From: Marinibaculum sp040216765
GTDB taxonomy: Bacteria > Pseudomonadota > Alphaproteobacteria > Ferrovibrionales > Ferrovibrionaceae
DNA: 64,000 bases
Assembly (NCBI GenBank): GCA_040216765.1
Contig: JAVJON010000025.1
Span: 7,581-71,580, forward strand
Reading direction: 5' to 3'
Under the pieces are notes generated by a model, which searched no databases, was not told the DNA's origin, and worked only from the letters and a program-made list of their open reading frames with translations. Shown piece by piece: positions 1-7,484 of the stretch (positions are counted from its first letter, which is position 1; the number at the start of each line of letters is the position of its first letter). The translations under genes and the position numbers were made by a program.

Positions 1-32
1 ACGCCTATGCCCCGGTGGTGCTGACGAGCTGA
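1..32 (+). CDS. C-terminal end of an upstream gene, probably the ABC transporter ATPase (partial)
   Basis: The frame beginning at base 3 reads AYAPVVLTS and then stops (TGA at 30-32), nine bases before the first permease gene. Nothing in ten residues identifies the family. The only support for a PotA-type ATPase is position: polyamine-type ABC operons usually place the ATPase or the binding protein directly ahead of the two permeases. Confidence 0.4.
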   Translation, partial: AYAPVVLTS

Positions 33-40
33 GCGCGGCC

Positions 41-949
41 ATGGCGCAGGAGCAGCAGAGCCGCGCCCCCCTGCCGGCCTGGAAGCGCGTCTTCGTCGCC
101 GTTCCGACGGCCTGGCTGGCCGTGTTCTTCCTGCTGCCCTTCCTGGTGGTGTTGCAGATCTCGCTGAGCGAGGCGGTGTTCGGCGTGCCGCCCTACAAGC
201 CGCTCTTCGCCTGGGCCGGCGACGGGGTTCTGCAGGTCACCCTGTTCCTGCGCAACTTCACCTTCGTCGCCGGCGATCCGCTCTACCTGGATGCCCTGCT
301 GACCTCGCTGAAGATCGCCGCGATCTCTACCGCGATCTGCCTGGTGATCGGCTATCCGGTGGCGTTCTACATTGCCCGCGCGCCGGAGAACCTGCGCAAC
401 CTGCTGCTGCTCGCGGTCATCCTGCCGTTCTGGACCTCGTTCCTGCTGCGGGTCTATGCCTGGATGGGCTTCCTGAACAATTCCGGCCTGATCAACAACC
501 TGCTGCTGTCGCTCGGCATCATCGACCAGCCGATGCAGATGATGCGCACCGACGGCGCGATCTATCTGGGCATCGTCTATTCCTACCTGCCCTTCATGAT
601 CCTGCCGCTCTACGCCAACCTGCAGAAGCTGGACGGCGCCCTGCTGGAAGCCGCCGCCGACCTGGGCGCCCGGCCGCTGCAGACCTTCCTGTTCGTCGTG
701 CTGCCGCTGTCGCTGCCGGGCATCCTGGCCGGCGCCCTGCTGGTCTTCATCCCCGCCGTGGGCGAGTTCGTGATCCCCGAACTGCTGGGCCCGGCGGACA
801 CCTTGATGGTCGGCCGGGTGCTGTGGAACGAGTTCTTCCTGAACCGCGACTGGCCGGTGGCGTCGGCGATCGCCATGCTGCTGCTGGTGATCCTGGTCCT
901 GCCGATCATGTTCCTGCGCAACGCGCAGCAGGCCGAGAGCCGCGACTGA
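41..949 (+). CDS. potB: ABC transporter permease, spermidine/putrescine type (PotB-like)
   Basis: Inner-membrane permease of a binding-protein-dependent importer of the polyamine/opine class (302 aa, usual length). The first membrane helix is at residues 19-40 and about five more follow. The EAA loop that docks on the ATPase is visible as EAAADLGARPLQTF near residue 205, followed by LPLSLPGILAG. The gene overlaps the second permease by one base (TGATG), so the two are translationally coupled. The exact substrate (putrescine, spermidine or a related cation) cannot be told from the permease. Confidence 0.88.
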   Translation: MAQEQQSRAPLPAWKRVFVAVPTAWLAVFFLLPFLVVLQISLSEAVFGVPPYKPLFAWAGDGVLQVTLFLRNFTFVAGDPLYLDALLTSLKIAAISTAICLVIGYPVAFYIARAPENLRNLLLLAVILPFWTSFLLRVYAWMGFLNNSGLINNLLLSLGIIDQPMQMMRTDGAIYLGIVYSYLPFMILPLYANLQKLDGALLEAAADLGARPLQTFLFVVLPLSLPGILAGALLVFIPAVGEFVIPELLGPADTLMVGRVLWNEFFLNRDWPVASAIAMLLLVILVLPIMFLRNAQQAESRD

Positions 950-1809
950 TGGCCGGCAGCTTCCCCTGGCGGCACTATGTCCTGCCCGTGCTGACCATCC
1001 TGGTCTTCGTCTTCCTCTATGCGCCGATCGTCTCGCTGGTGGTGTTCTCCTTCAACGAGAACCGGCTGGTGACGGTCTGGAGCGGCTTCTCGTTCAAATG
1101 GTATGGCGCGCTGCTGCAGGACCGGCAGATCCTGAACGCGGCGCGGGTCAGCCTGCAGGTCGGCGCGCTCTCCGCCACCCTGGCGGTGGTGTTCGGCACC
1201 CTGGCCGGCATCGCGCTCGCCCGCTTCGGCCCGTTCCGCGGCCGGCTGCTGCTGACCGGCATGGTGACCGCGCCGCTGGTCATGCCGGAGGTGATCACCG
1301 GCCTGTCCCTGCTGCTGCTGTTCGTGTCGATGGAGATGCTGCTGGGCTGGCCGGAGGGCCGCTCGATCACCACCATCACCATCGCCCATGCCACCTTCTC
1401 GATGGCCTATGTCGCGGTGGTGGTGCAGTCGCGCGTGATCGACCTGCAGGCCGATATCGAGGATGCGGCCGCGGACCTGGGCGCGCGGCCGATGCAGGTG
1501 TTCTTCTGGATCACCCTGCCGATGATCGCGCCGGCGCTGGTGGCCGGCTGGCTGCTGGCCTTCACCCTGTCGCTGGACGACCTCGTGGTGGCGAGCTTCG
1601 TCGCCGGCCCGGGCTCCAGCACCCTGCCGATGGTGATCTTCTCCAAGGTCAGGCTGGGTGTCAGCCCGGAGGTCAACGCCCTGGCGGCGATCCTGATCGG
1701 CGTGGTGGGCATCGGCGTCGCCCTCGCCGCCTGGCAGATGCGCCGCGCCGCCGCCAGCCGCGTCCGGCGCACCGACGAGGCCTTGCAGGCCGCCCGCGAC
1801 AGCCGGTGA
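949..1809 (+). CDS. potC: ABC transporter permease, spermidine/putrescine type (PotC-like)
   Basis: Second inner-membrane permease (286 aa) of the same importer. The start is the ATG overlapping the potB stop. An upstream in-frame start at 823 would lie inside potB and is not needed. The protein begins with a hydrophobic helix (YVLPVLTILVFVFLYAPIV) and carries the EAA-type motif DAAADLGARPMQVFF near residue 180, followed by LPMIAPALVAG. Motif and order match PotC/YdcV proteins, which pair with PotB as a heterodimer. The C-terminal tail is arginine-rich and cytoplasmic. Confidence 0.88.
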   Translation: MAGSFPWRHYVLPVLTILVFVFLYAPIVSLVVFSFNENRLVTVWSGFSFKWYGALLQDRQILNAARVSLQVGALSATLAVVFGTLAGIALARFGPFRGRLLLTGMVTAPLVMPEVITGLSLLLLFVSMEMLLGWPEGRSITTITIAHATFSMAYVAVVVQSRVIDLQADIEDAAADLGARPMQVFFWITLPMIAPALVAGWLLAFTLSLDDLVVASFVAGPGSSTLPMVIFSKVRLGVSPEVNALAAILIGVVGIGVALAAWQMRRAAASRVRRTDEALQAARDSR

Positions 1810-2036
1810 GCGGCGGCGCCACCGCGCCGGGAAGCCCCGCATGATCCCTACCCGTTCTCTGATCGGCAACGCTTCCGGGGACTGGCGGCCGGCGTTTCCT
1901 GTCGCTGCCTCGACAGGGTCTTCGCCGTCACCGTACCCTGCCCCTGTCCCCGGCCTGCCGGCCGGCAGCCCAAGGGAACCGTAGCCGCGCCCGACGGTTT
2001 GCCAGGGGGAACGATTCGCCACAGGGAGTGCCTGTC

Positions 2037-2756
2037 ATGTCCAGGACCGCAATGCCCCGCAATGCCCTCGCCGTCGCCACTGCCCTCGTCCTGCTGCACA
2101 GCCTTCCCGTTCAGGCAGAGATGCAGGAAAGCTATATGCGTGACGGCACGTCCGGCGCCGTGCCCTACAGCAGCCGGGCGCTGCAGCAGGATCGCCAGGT
2201 CGCGCCGCAACCCAACCTGGCCAGCGGCACGCTGGAAAAGCGGGAAGACCTGCGCGGCGACACGGTGGCCGGCGCGGCCGGCGGAACCCTCGGCACGGTG
2301 ACCGACGTGGTCGGCTCCGCGAGCGGCCAGGGCCGCTACCTGGTGATCGACACCGGAGCGGGAGAGATGCGCTACCTGCCGGTGCCGGAGCATCAGTTCC
2401 TGCGCATCGCCGACGGCCGGCTGCAGCTCCGCACCCTCGATGCGCTGGTGGTCGAGGCACCGCGCTACGCCGTCAGCGACTTCGCCAAGGGACCGGACGG
2501 CTGGCCCGAAGCGCTGGAGATGTGGTGGCGGGAGCGGCTGCAGCTCGTCTATGCCGCCGCCGTCCCGCTGCCCCCGGGCGCGGCACCGCCCGGCGCGGCA
2601 GCACCCGGCCCGGAGGCCTATGGCCAGGAGGCCGATAGCCGGCGCACCGCCACCCCGGCCACCGCCATGCGCGGCACCGCCGCGACCCAGGGTGCCGCGG
2701 CCGCACCGCGGACACCCGCGCCGGTCGTCACCACGCGGCAGGCGCCGGCCAGCTGA
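2037..2756 (+). CDS. secreted PRC-barrel-like protein with a low-complexity tail
   Basis: A 239-aa exported protein. The ATG at 2037 is chosen over a GTG at 2028 because AGGGAG lies 8 bases before it. Residues 1-27 form a signal peptide ending in VQA. Residues ~80-150 (RGDTVAGAAGG through LRTLDALVVEAP) resemble a PRC-barrel fold, a small beta-barrel found in periplasmic and photosynthetic proteins of alphaproteobacteria. The last ~70 residues are Ala/Pro/Thr-rich and probably disordered. The gene stands alone between the ABC operon and the hydrolase. Function is unknown and the PRC assignment rests on pattern only. Confidence 0.62.
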   Translation: MSRTAMPRNALAVATALVLLHSLPVQAEMQESYMRDGTSGAVPYSSRALQQDRQVAPQPNLASGTLEKREDLRGDTVAGAAGGTLGTVTDVVGSASGQGRYLVIDTGAGEMRYLPVPEHQFLRIADGRLQLRTLDALVVEAPRYAVSDFAKGPDGWPEALEMWWRERLQLVYAAAVPLPPGAAPPGAAAPGPEAYGQEADSRRTATPATAMRGTAATQGAAAAPRTPAPVVTTRQAPAS

Positions 2757-2831
2757 GGCGCATTCCCCTGCCGCCGTTCCCTGCTAACATGCGCTGCCGG
2801 GCTGGGCCGGCGGAACCGAGGGAGGCGGACC

Positions 2832-3518
2832 ATGCATGACAGCCGGATTGCGCAGGAGGTGCTCGACCTGGCCGCGGAGCGGCGCGGCGACAGGCCACAG
2901 GGTCTCGACGGTGGCCGCACCGCCCTGGTGGTGATCGACCTGCAGAATGTCTTCATGCTGCCCGGCATGCCCATCGAGGTGCCGACGGCCCGCGAGATCG
3001 TGCCGAACGTGAACCGCCTGGCCGCCGCGATGCGCGAGGCCGGCGGAACCGTCGCCTGGGTGCAGATGTCCACCGAGGGCCAGGCCGAGAGCTGGAGCGT
3101 GTTCTTCCAGGATATCTGCACCGAGGAAGGCCTGCGCGAGATGCTGCCCGGCTCCCATGGCTTCGAGCTGCATGCCGGGCTGGAGGTTCGCGAGGCCGAC
3201 CTGCGGATCCGCAAGACCCGCTACAGCGCCTTCATCCAGGGCTCCTCGGACATCGACGCGCAGTTGCGCGCCCGCGGCATCGACACCGTGGTGATCGTCG
3301 GCACCCTGACCAATGTCTGCTGCGAATCCTCCGCCCGCGACGCGATGATGCTGAACTACCGGGTCGTCTTCGTGGAGGATGCCAATGCCGCGCTGAGCGA
3401 CGCCGAGCACAACGCCGCCCTGACGACGATCTGCCGGGTCTTCGGCGAGGTGGTCAGCACCGACCAGGCGGTCGCGCGCCTTGCCGGCGCCGGCACGGCG
3501 CTCGCCGCGGCCGAGTAG
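2832..3518 (+). CDS. isochorismatase-family cysteine hydrolase
   Basis: Cytoplasmic hydrolase of the isochorismatase-like superfamily (228 aa), which cleaves C-N bonds in compounds such as ureidoacrylate, biuret, N-carbamoylsarcosine or nicotinamide. The catalytic triad is visible: Asp36 in VVIDLQN, Lys128 in IRKTRYSAF and Cys163 in GTLTNVCCESSARDA. A GAGGGAGG ribosome-binding site lies before the ATG. The N-terminal 30 residues precede the core strand, as in RutB/biuret hydrolase-like members. The substrate cannot be assigned. It converges with ligD, with 6 bases between the stops. Confidence 0.85.
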   Translation: MHDSRIAQEVLDLAAERRGDRPQGLDGGRTALVVIDLQNVFMLPGMPIEVPTAREIVPNVNRLAAAMREAGGTVAWVQMSTEGQAESWSVFFQDICTEEGLREMLPGSHGFELHAGLEVREADLRIRKTRYSAFIQGSSDIDAQLRARGIDTVVIVGTLTNVCCESSARDAMMLNYRVVFVEDANAALSDAEHNAALTTICRVFGEVVSTDQAVARLAGAGTALAAAE

Positions 3519-3524
3519 GGAGGC

Positions 3525-3788
3525 TCAGCGCCCCCGCAGCGCGGCGATCAGCGCGTCCTTGTCCATGCCGGACCGGCCGTCGATGTCCAGGTCGCGGGCG
3601 CGGTCGTACAGCTCCGCCTTGGTCCAGTCCTCGTAGGGCGGCGCCTTGCCGCCGCGCCGGCTGGGCCTGCGCTGCGGATCGGCCTTGGCATTGGCGATGC
3701 GGGCGGCCTTCTCCTTGCCCATGCCCTTCTTGCGCAGTTCCTCGTACTGCCTGTCGTCCTTGATCTGGTTGCCATGGTTCTTCGCCAT
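3525..3788 (-). CDS. 87-aa Rho_N/DUF7218-type small protein, nested in frame in the ligD 3' end
   Basis: An internal ATG (codon 869 of the ligD frame) has a perfect GGAGGT Shine-Dalgarno sequence 6 bases upstream (plus-strand acctcc at 3795-3800). The reading frame from there (MAKNHGNQIKDD, then YEELRKKGMGKEKAARIANA) is the whole of a widespread small protein usually encoded alone. Its C-terminal half (YEDWTKAELYDRARDLDIDGRS...) is a Rho-termination-factor-N/SAP-like helix-extended-helix domain that may bind nucleic acid. The upstream site implies that it can be made separately from LigD. Biochemical function is unknown. Confidence 0.68.
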   Translation of the reverse strand: MAKNHGNQIKDDRQYEELRKKGMGKEKAARIANAKADPQRRPSRRGGKAPPYEDWTKAELYDRARDLDIDGRSGMDKDALIAALRGR

Positions 3789-6392
3789 CGCGCGACCTCC
3801 CTTTCCGGTGCCGCCGGCCAGGGCATCCAGGGCCCCCGGCGGAATCCTCTGCTTCAGGTCGAAATACCCCGCCCAGGGATCCGCCTTCAGGCGGGCCAGG
3901 CGCCGCAGCACCTTGGGAATGTCGTAGTCGGCGCCGGAGCTTGCCCGTGCCAGCTCGTCCCAGGTCACCGGCACGGCCACCGGCGCGCCCTTCCGCGCCC
4001 GCGGGCTGTAGGGGCAGATCGCCGTGGCGCCGCGCTCGTTGCGCAGCCAGTCCAGGAAGATCCGGCCCTTCCGGGCCTGGCGGGAGGCCTTGGACAGGTA
4101 GCGCTCCGGCGCCGCCTCGGCCAACCGCTCCGCCAGGTCGCGGGCAAAGGCCTTGACCGCCGCCCAGTCCCGTTCCGGCAGCAACGGCACCACGACATGC
4201 ACCCCCTTGCCCCCGGTCAGCATCGGGAATCCCTGCAGGTCCAGTGCCGCCAGCACGTCGCGGACCTCACGCGCGGCCGCGCGGACATCGGCGAAGGACA
4301 GGCCGGCATCCGGATCCAGGTCGAACACCAGGCGCTCGGGATGCTCCACATCGGCGGCCCGGGCGCCCCAGGGATGCAGTTCCAGGACGCCGAACTGCGC
4401 CATCGCCGCCAGCCCGTCACGGTCGTCGATGAAGATGTAGTCGGCGGTGCCGCCATCCTTCTCGCGGATCGGCACGGTGCGGATCGCCGCCGGCATGCCG
4501 TCGCTGCGATGGCGCTGGAAGAAGCAGGCCCGGGCCCGGCCCTGGGGACAGCGCACCAGGCTGACCGGACGACCCGCCAGATGCGGCAGCATCCAGTCGG
4601 CGACGTCCTGCAGGTAGGCGGCGAGATCGGCCTTGGTCAGCCCCTGCTCGGGATAGACGACCCGGTCCGGGCTGGTCAGGCGGGTTCGGCCGCCGCCATC
4701 GGTCTCAGGCTTGTCCAAATGCACCTCCCCGGCCGGCTTGTCCTCGCGCAGCCCGTGATAGACCGGATGGCGCAGCAGCCCGTCCGACGTCCGCTCGGTA
4801 TAGGAGATCTCGGCCACCAGCTTCGGCGTCAGCCAGCGCGCGCCCCGGGCGGCCGCCCGGGGCACTGCAGCGTAGGGCGGGGTCTTGCGCGCCAATGGCC
4901 GCATCGCTTCCGCCAGGGCAGCCATCGTCGCGCCGTCGAAGCCGGTGCCGACCCGGCCGCGATAGACCAGCTCGCCCTCCTCGAAGGTGCCGAGAAGGAG
5001 CGATGCGAAGGGGCGCGCGGGCTTGTCGGACGGGCTGAAGCCGCCGATCACGAACTCCTCCCGCAGGGCGCATTTCGACTTCAGCCAGTCGCGATGGCGG
5101 CCCGACCGGTAGGGCCTGCCGGCACGCTTGGAGACGATCCCCTCCAGCTTCAGGTCGCAGGCATGGGCATAGACCTCCGCCCCGCCGCCGTCGATATGGT
5201 CGCAGTAGCGCAGCTCGGCCGCCTCGCCCTCCAGGCCCCCGCCCAGCAGTTTCGCGAGCGCCGCCTTGCGCTCCTCCAGCGGGCGGGCCCGAAGGTCCTC
5301 GCCCTCCAGGTGCAGGAGGTCGAAGGCCACGTAGCAGAGCGGCCCGCCGGAGGTCAGCGCCTGCTGCAGCGCGGCGAAGTCGCTGCGCGGATTGCCGCCA
5401 TCTTCATCCTCCGCCAGCGCCACCACCTCGCCGTCCAGCACGGCACGGCCGACCGGCAGGTCCGCCAGCAGGTCCCGGATCGCGGCAAAGCGGCTGCTCC
5501 AGTCCTTGCGGTTGCGGGTCAGCAGGCGCACCCGGCCATCCTGCAGGATCGCCTGCAGGCGATAGCCGTCCCACTTGATCTCGTGCAGCCAGCCCTCGCC
5601 TTCGGGCGCGGTGTCCACCAGGGTGGCCAGGGCCGGTGGCACGAAGGCCGGGCGCGCGCCGCCCCCGGCCTTTCTGCCCGATGCAGTCCTGCCCGATGCC
5701 TTCTGGCCCGATGCCTTCTGGCCCGATGCCTTCCGGCCCGGCACCGTCTTGCGCGGCTTGCGGTGCGGCGCCTTCGGCTCGTCCTCGCCCAGCACCGCGC
5801 CGGTCTTCGCGATCTGGGCCATGGTGCGGCCCGTTGCGACGCTCTTGCCGTGCCGCTTGAGCGGATCGGCCGTCTCGTCCGCGACCGGGTCGCGTTCCTT
5901 CACCAGCAGCCAGTTCTCGCGCTTCTCGCCGGGCTTGCCGCGCATCCGCACCAGCGCCCAGTCGCCCTGCAGGCGCTCGCCCTTCAGGTGGAAGCTCAGC
6001 TTGCCCTTGCGCAGGCCGTCCCTTGGGTCGTCCTTCGGCTCCCAGCTGCCGCGGTCCCACAGCATCACGGTGCCGCCGCCATACTGGCCGGCCGGGATCA
6101 CCCCCTCGAAATCGCCATAGGCCAGCGGATGGTCCTCGGTCCGCACGGCGAGCCGCTTGTCCTGCGGGTCCAGGCTGGGGCCGCGGGTCACCGCCCAGCT
6201 TTTCAGGACGCCGTCCAGCTCCAGCCGGAAATCGTAGTGCAGGCGGGTCGCGTCATGCTTCTGGATCAGGTAGGCCCGGCCGCCGTCCGCTCCCCCGGCG
6301 CCGCCCGCTTCGCCCTTCGGCTCCGCGGTGCGGCTGAAGTCGCGCCGGCGGTTGTATTCCGCCAAGCTCGCCGCTGCCTTGCGCGCCGCCAT
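3525..6392 (-). CDS. ligD: multifunctional DNA ligase D (NHEJ), fused in frame to a small C-terminal module
   Basis: Ligase of bacterial non-homologous end joining (955 aa). Domains in order: 3'-phosphoesterase at ~40-200 (KHDATRLHYDFRLE); a repeat-rich linker at ~215-245; ATP-dependent ligase from ~250 with nucleotidyl lysine 273 in EIKWDGYR; and a primase-like polymerase from ~580 (FFQRH, metal motif FDLDPD). LigD proteins normally end soon after the LARLKADPWAGYF stretch. Here the frame continues without a stop through GGTGKGGRA into MAKNHGN..., a separate small protein family, from residue 869. Ku lies 5 bases upstream in the same operon. Either a true fusion or loss of the LigD stop codon fits. 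Confidence 0.93.
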   Translation of the reverse strand: MAARKAAASLAEYNRRRDFSRTAEPKGEAGGAGGADGGRAYLIQKHDATRLHYDFRLELDGVLKSWAVTRGPSLDPQDKRLAVRTEDHPLAYGDFEGVIPAGQYGGGTVMLWDRGSWEPKDDPRDGLRKGKLSFHLKGERLQGDWALVRMRGKPGEKRENWLLVKERDPVADETADPLKRHGKSVATGRTMAQIAKTGAVLGEDEPKAPHRKPRKTVPGRKASGQKASGQKASGRTASGRKAGGGARPAFVPPALATLVDTAPEGEGWLHEIKWDGYRLQAILQDGRVRLLTRNRKDWSSRFAAIRDLLADLPVGRAVLDGEVVALAEDEDGGNPRSDFAALQQALTSGGPLCYVAFDLLHLEGEDLRARPLEERKAALAKLLGGGLEGEAAELRYCDHIDGGGAEVYAHACDLKLEGIVSKRAGRPYRSGRHRDWLKSKCALREEFVIGGFSPSDKPARPFASLLLGTFEEGELVYRGRVGTGFDGATMAALAEAMRPLARKTPPYAAVPRAAARGARWLTPKLVAEISYTERTSDGLLRHPVYHGLREDKPAGEVHLDKPETDGGGRTRLTSPDRVVYPEQGLTKADLAAYLQDVADWMLPHLAGRPVSLVRCPQGRARACFFQRHRSDGMPAAIRTVPIREKDGGTADYIFIDDRDGLAAMAQFGVLELHPWGARAADVEHPERLVFDLDPDAGLSFADVRAAAREVRDVLAALDLQGFPMLTGGKGVHVVVPLLPERDWAAVKAFARDLAERLAEAAPERYLSKASRQARKGRIFLDWLRNERGATAICPYSPRARKGAPVAVPVTWDELARASSGADYDIPKVLRRLARLKADPWAGYFDLKQRIPPGALDALAGGTGKGGRAMAKNHGNQIKDDRQYEELRKKGMGKEKAARIANAKADPQRRPSRRGGKAPPYEDWTKAELYDRARDLDIDGRSGMDKDALIAALRGR
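5671..5745. repeat. five 15-bp tandem units in the ligD linker
   Basis: About five copies of a 15-bp unit (type TTCTGGCCCGATGCC on the plus strand; two copies identical, the others 1-5 changes away). They encode KASGQ-type pentapeptides (KASGQ, KASGQ, KASGR, TASGR, KAGGG) between the phosphoesterase and ligase domains. The unit length keeps frame, so copy number can vary by slippage without inactivating LigD. Confidence 0.85.
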
Positions 6393-6397
6393 CGCGG

Positions 6398-7303
6398 TCA
6401 GCTCGCCTTGCGGCGCGGCGCCGCGGACTTACCGGACGCGCGGCCGCTCTTCTTGCCGGACGGCCTGGCCTTGCCGCCACCGGACGATTTGGCCGGCGCC
6501 GACCTGCGCGGCCCTTTCCTGTCGCCCTTCACGCTGTTGCGCAGTGCCGCCATCAGGTCGATCACCTGGCCGCTCTGCCGCTCGCCGCCATCGTCGCTCT
6601 CCACGATCGCCTTGCCCTTGCGCTTGCGTTCGATCAGGTCGCGCAGCGCATCGGCATAGCTGTCATGGAAGGCGGAGGCATCGAACGGCTTCGACTTCCG
6701 CTCGATCAGCTCATGGGCCAGGTCGATCATCTCGTCCTCGACCTCCAGGTCGGGGATGTCGTCGAACACCTTGTCGCTGGAGCGCACCTCGTCCGCATAG
6801 CGCAGGGTTTCCAGCAGCAGCCCGCGGCCGCAGGGCTTGATCGCGGCGAGATATTCCTTGCCGCGCATCGCCATCTGGCCGAGGCCGACCTTGCCGGCAT
6901 CGCGCAGCGCGTCGCGGATCACGACGAAGCCCTCGGCGGCGGAATCGTCCTGCGGCGCCATGTAGTAGGGCCGGTCGAAGTAGCGCGGATCGATCTCGGC
7001 ATGGTCCACGAACTGCACCAGGTCGATGCGGTCGCGGCTTTCCAGGCGGATCTCCTCCAGCTCGTCCGGCTCCAGCAGGACATAGTTCTCCTTGTCCAGC
7101 GCGAACCCCTTCACGATCTCGTCCGGGTCCACCGGGCCGATCCCCGGCGCCACCTTCTCGTAGCGGATGCGCTTGCCGCTGGGCTTGTGGATCTGGTGCA
7201 GGCTGAGCTTCGCGGCGCTTTCGGTCGCGGCGTAGAGGACCACCGGCACGGCCACCAGCGACAGCCGCAACTGGCCCTTCCAATATGCACGCGGTGCTGC
7301 CAT
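6398..7303 (-). CDS. ku: Ku protein, non-homologous end joining
   Basis: DNA end-binding homodimer (301 aa) that recruits LigD. The start MAAPRAYWKGQLRLSLV is the family's usual N-terminus, and AAAGGG precedes this ATG by 8 bases; the frame is open further upstream but that extension is not Ku-like. Core Ku motifs include VPVVLYAATES, DPDEIVKGF and DLVQFVDHAEIDPRYFDRPYYM. The C-terminal ~50 residues are Lys/Arg/Ser-rich (RRSAPAKSSGGGKARPSGKKSG), typical of the DNA-binding tail of bacterial Ku. It is first in a two-gene operon with ligD and divergent from the monooxygenase. Confidence 0.95.
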   Translation of the reverse strand: MAAPRAYWKGQLRLSLVAVPVVLYAATESAAKLSLHQIHKPSGKRIRYEKVAPGIGPVDPDEIVKGFALDKENYVLLEPDELEEIRLESRDRIDLVQFVDHAEIDPRYFDRPYYMAPQDDSAAEGFVVIRDALRDAGKVGLGQMAMRGKEYLAAIKPCGRGLLLETLRYADEVRSSDKVFDDIPDLEVEDEMIDLAHELIERKSKPFDASAFHDSYADALRDLIERKRKGKAIVESDDGGERQSGQVIDLMAALRNSVKGDRKGPRRSAPAKSSGGGKARPSGKKSGRASGKSAAPRRKAS

Positions 7304-7484
7304 CCGATACCCTTTCCCGCCGCCACCCGGCATCGCAGACTCCAACGCATGCAAGGCGTAGCGGTTCCCTTCGCGGCGCCGTCGCGCTTTGACCTCGCCC
7401 CCGTCCTCGGGTACCCCGGTCGGCAGCAGCGTGCGATGCTTCCGCACGGCTGGGGCACAGCGTGGGATGAGGCGACGGACCGGC

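Noticed and set aside
1955..1968. CTGCCGGCCGGCAG palindrome before the PRC-barrel gene
   Set aside because: GC-only palindromes of this size are frequent here; no T-run and no second copy to support a function.
610..2022. 470-aa minus-strand frame over the permease genes
   Set aside because: Opposite two membrane proteins with clear EAA motifs; no family features.
5671..5745. Possible CRISPR-like repeat
   Set aside because: Units are contiguous with no spacers and lie in frame inside ligD.
3774..6659. 961-aa open frame on the plus strand opposite ligD
   Set aside because: Antisense to a clear LigD; composition is Arg/Ala/Gly/Gln-rich with no motif. Long false frames are expected at this GC content.
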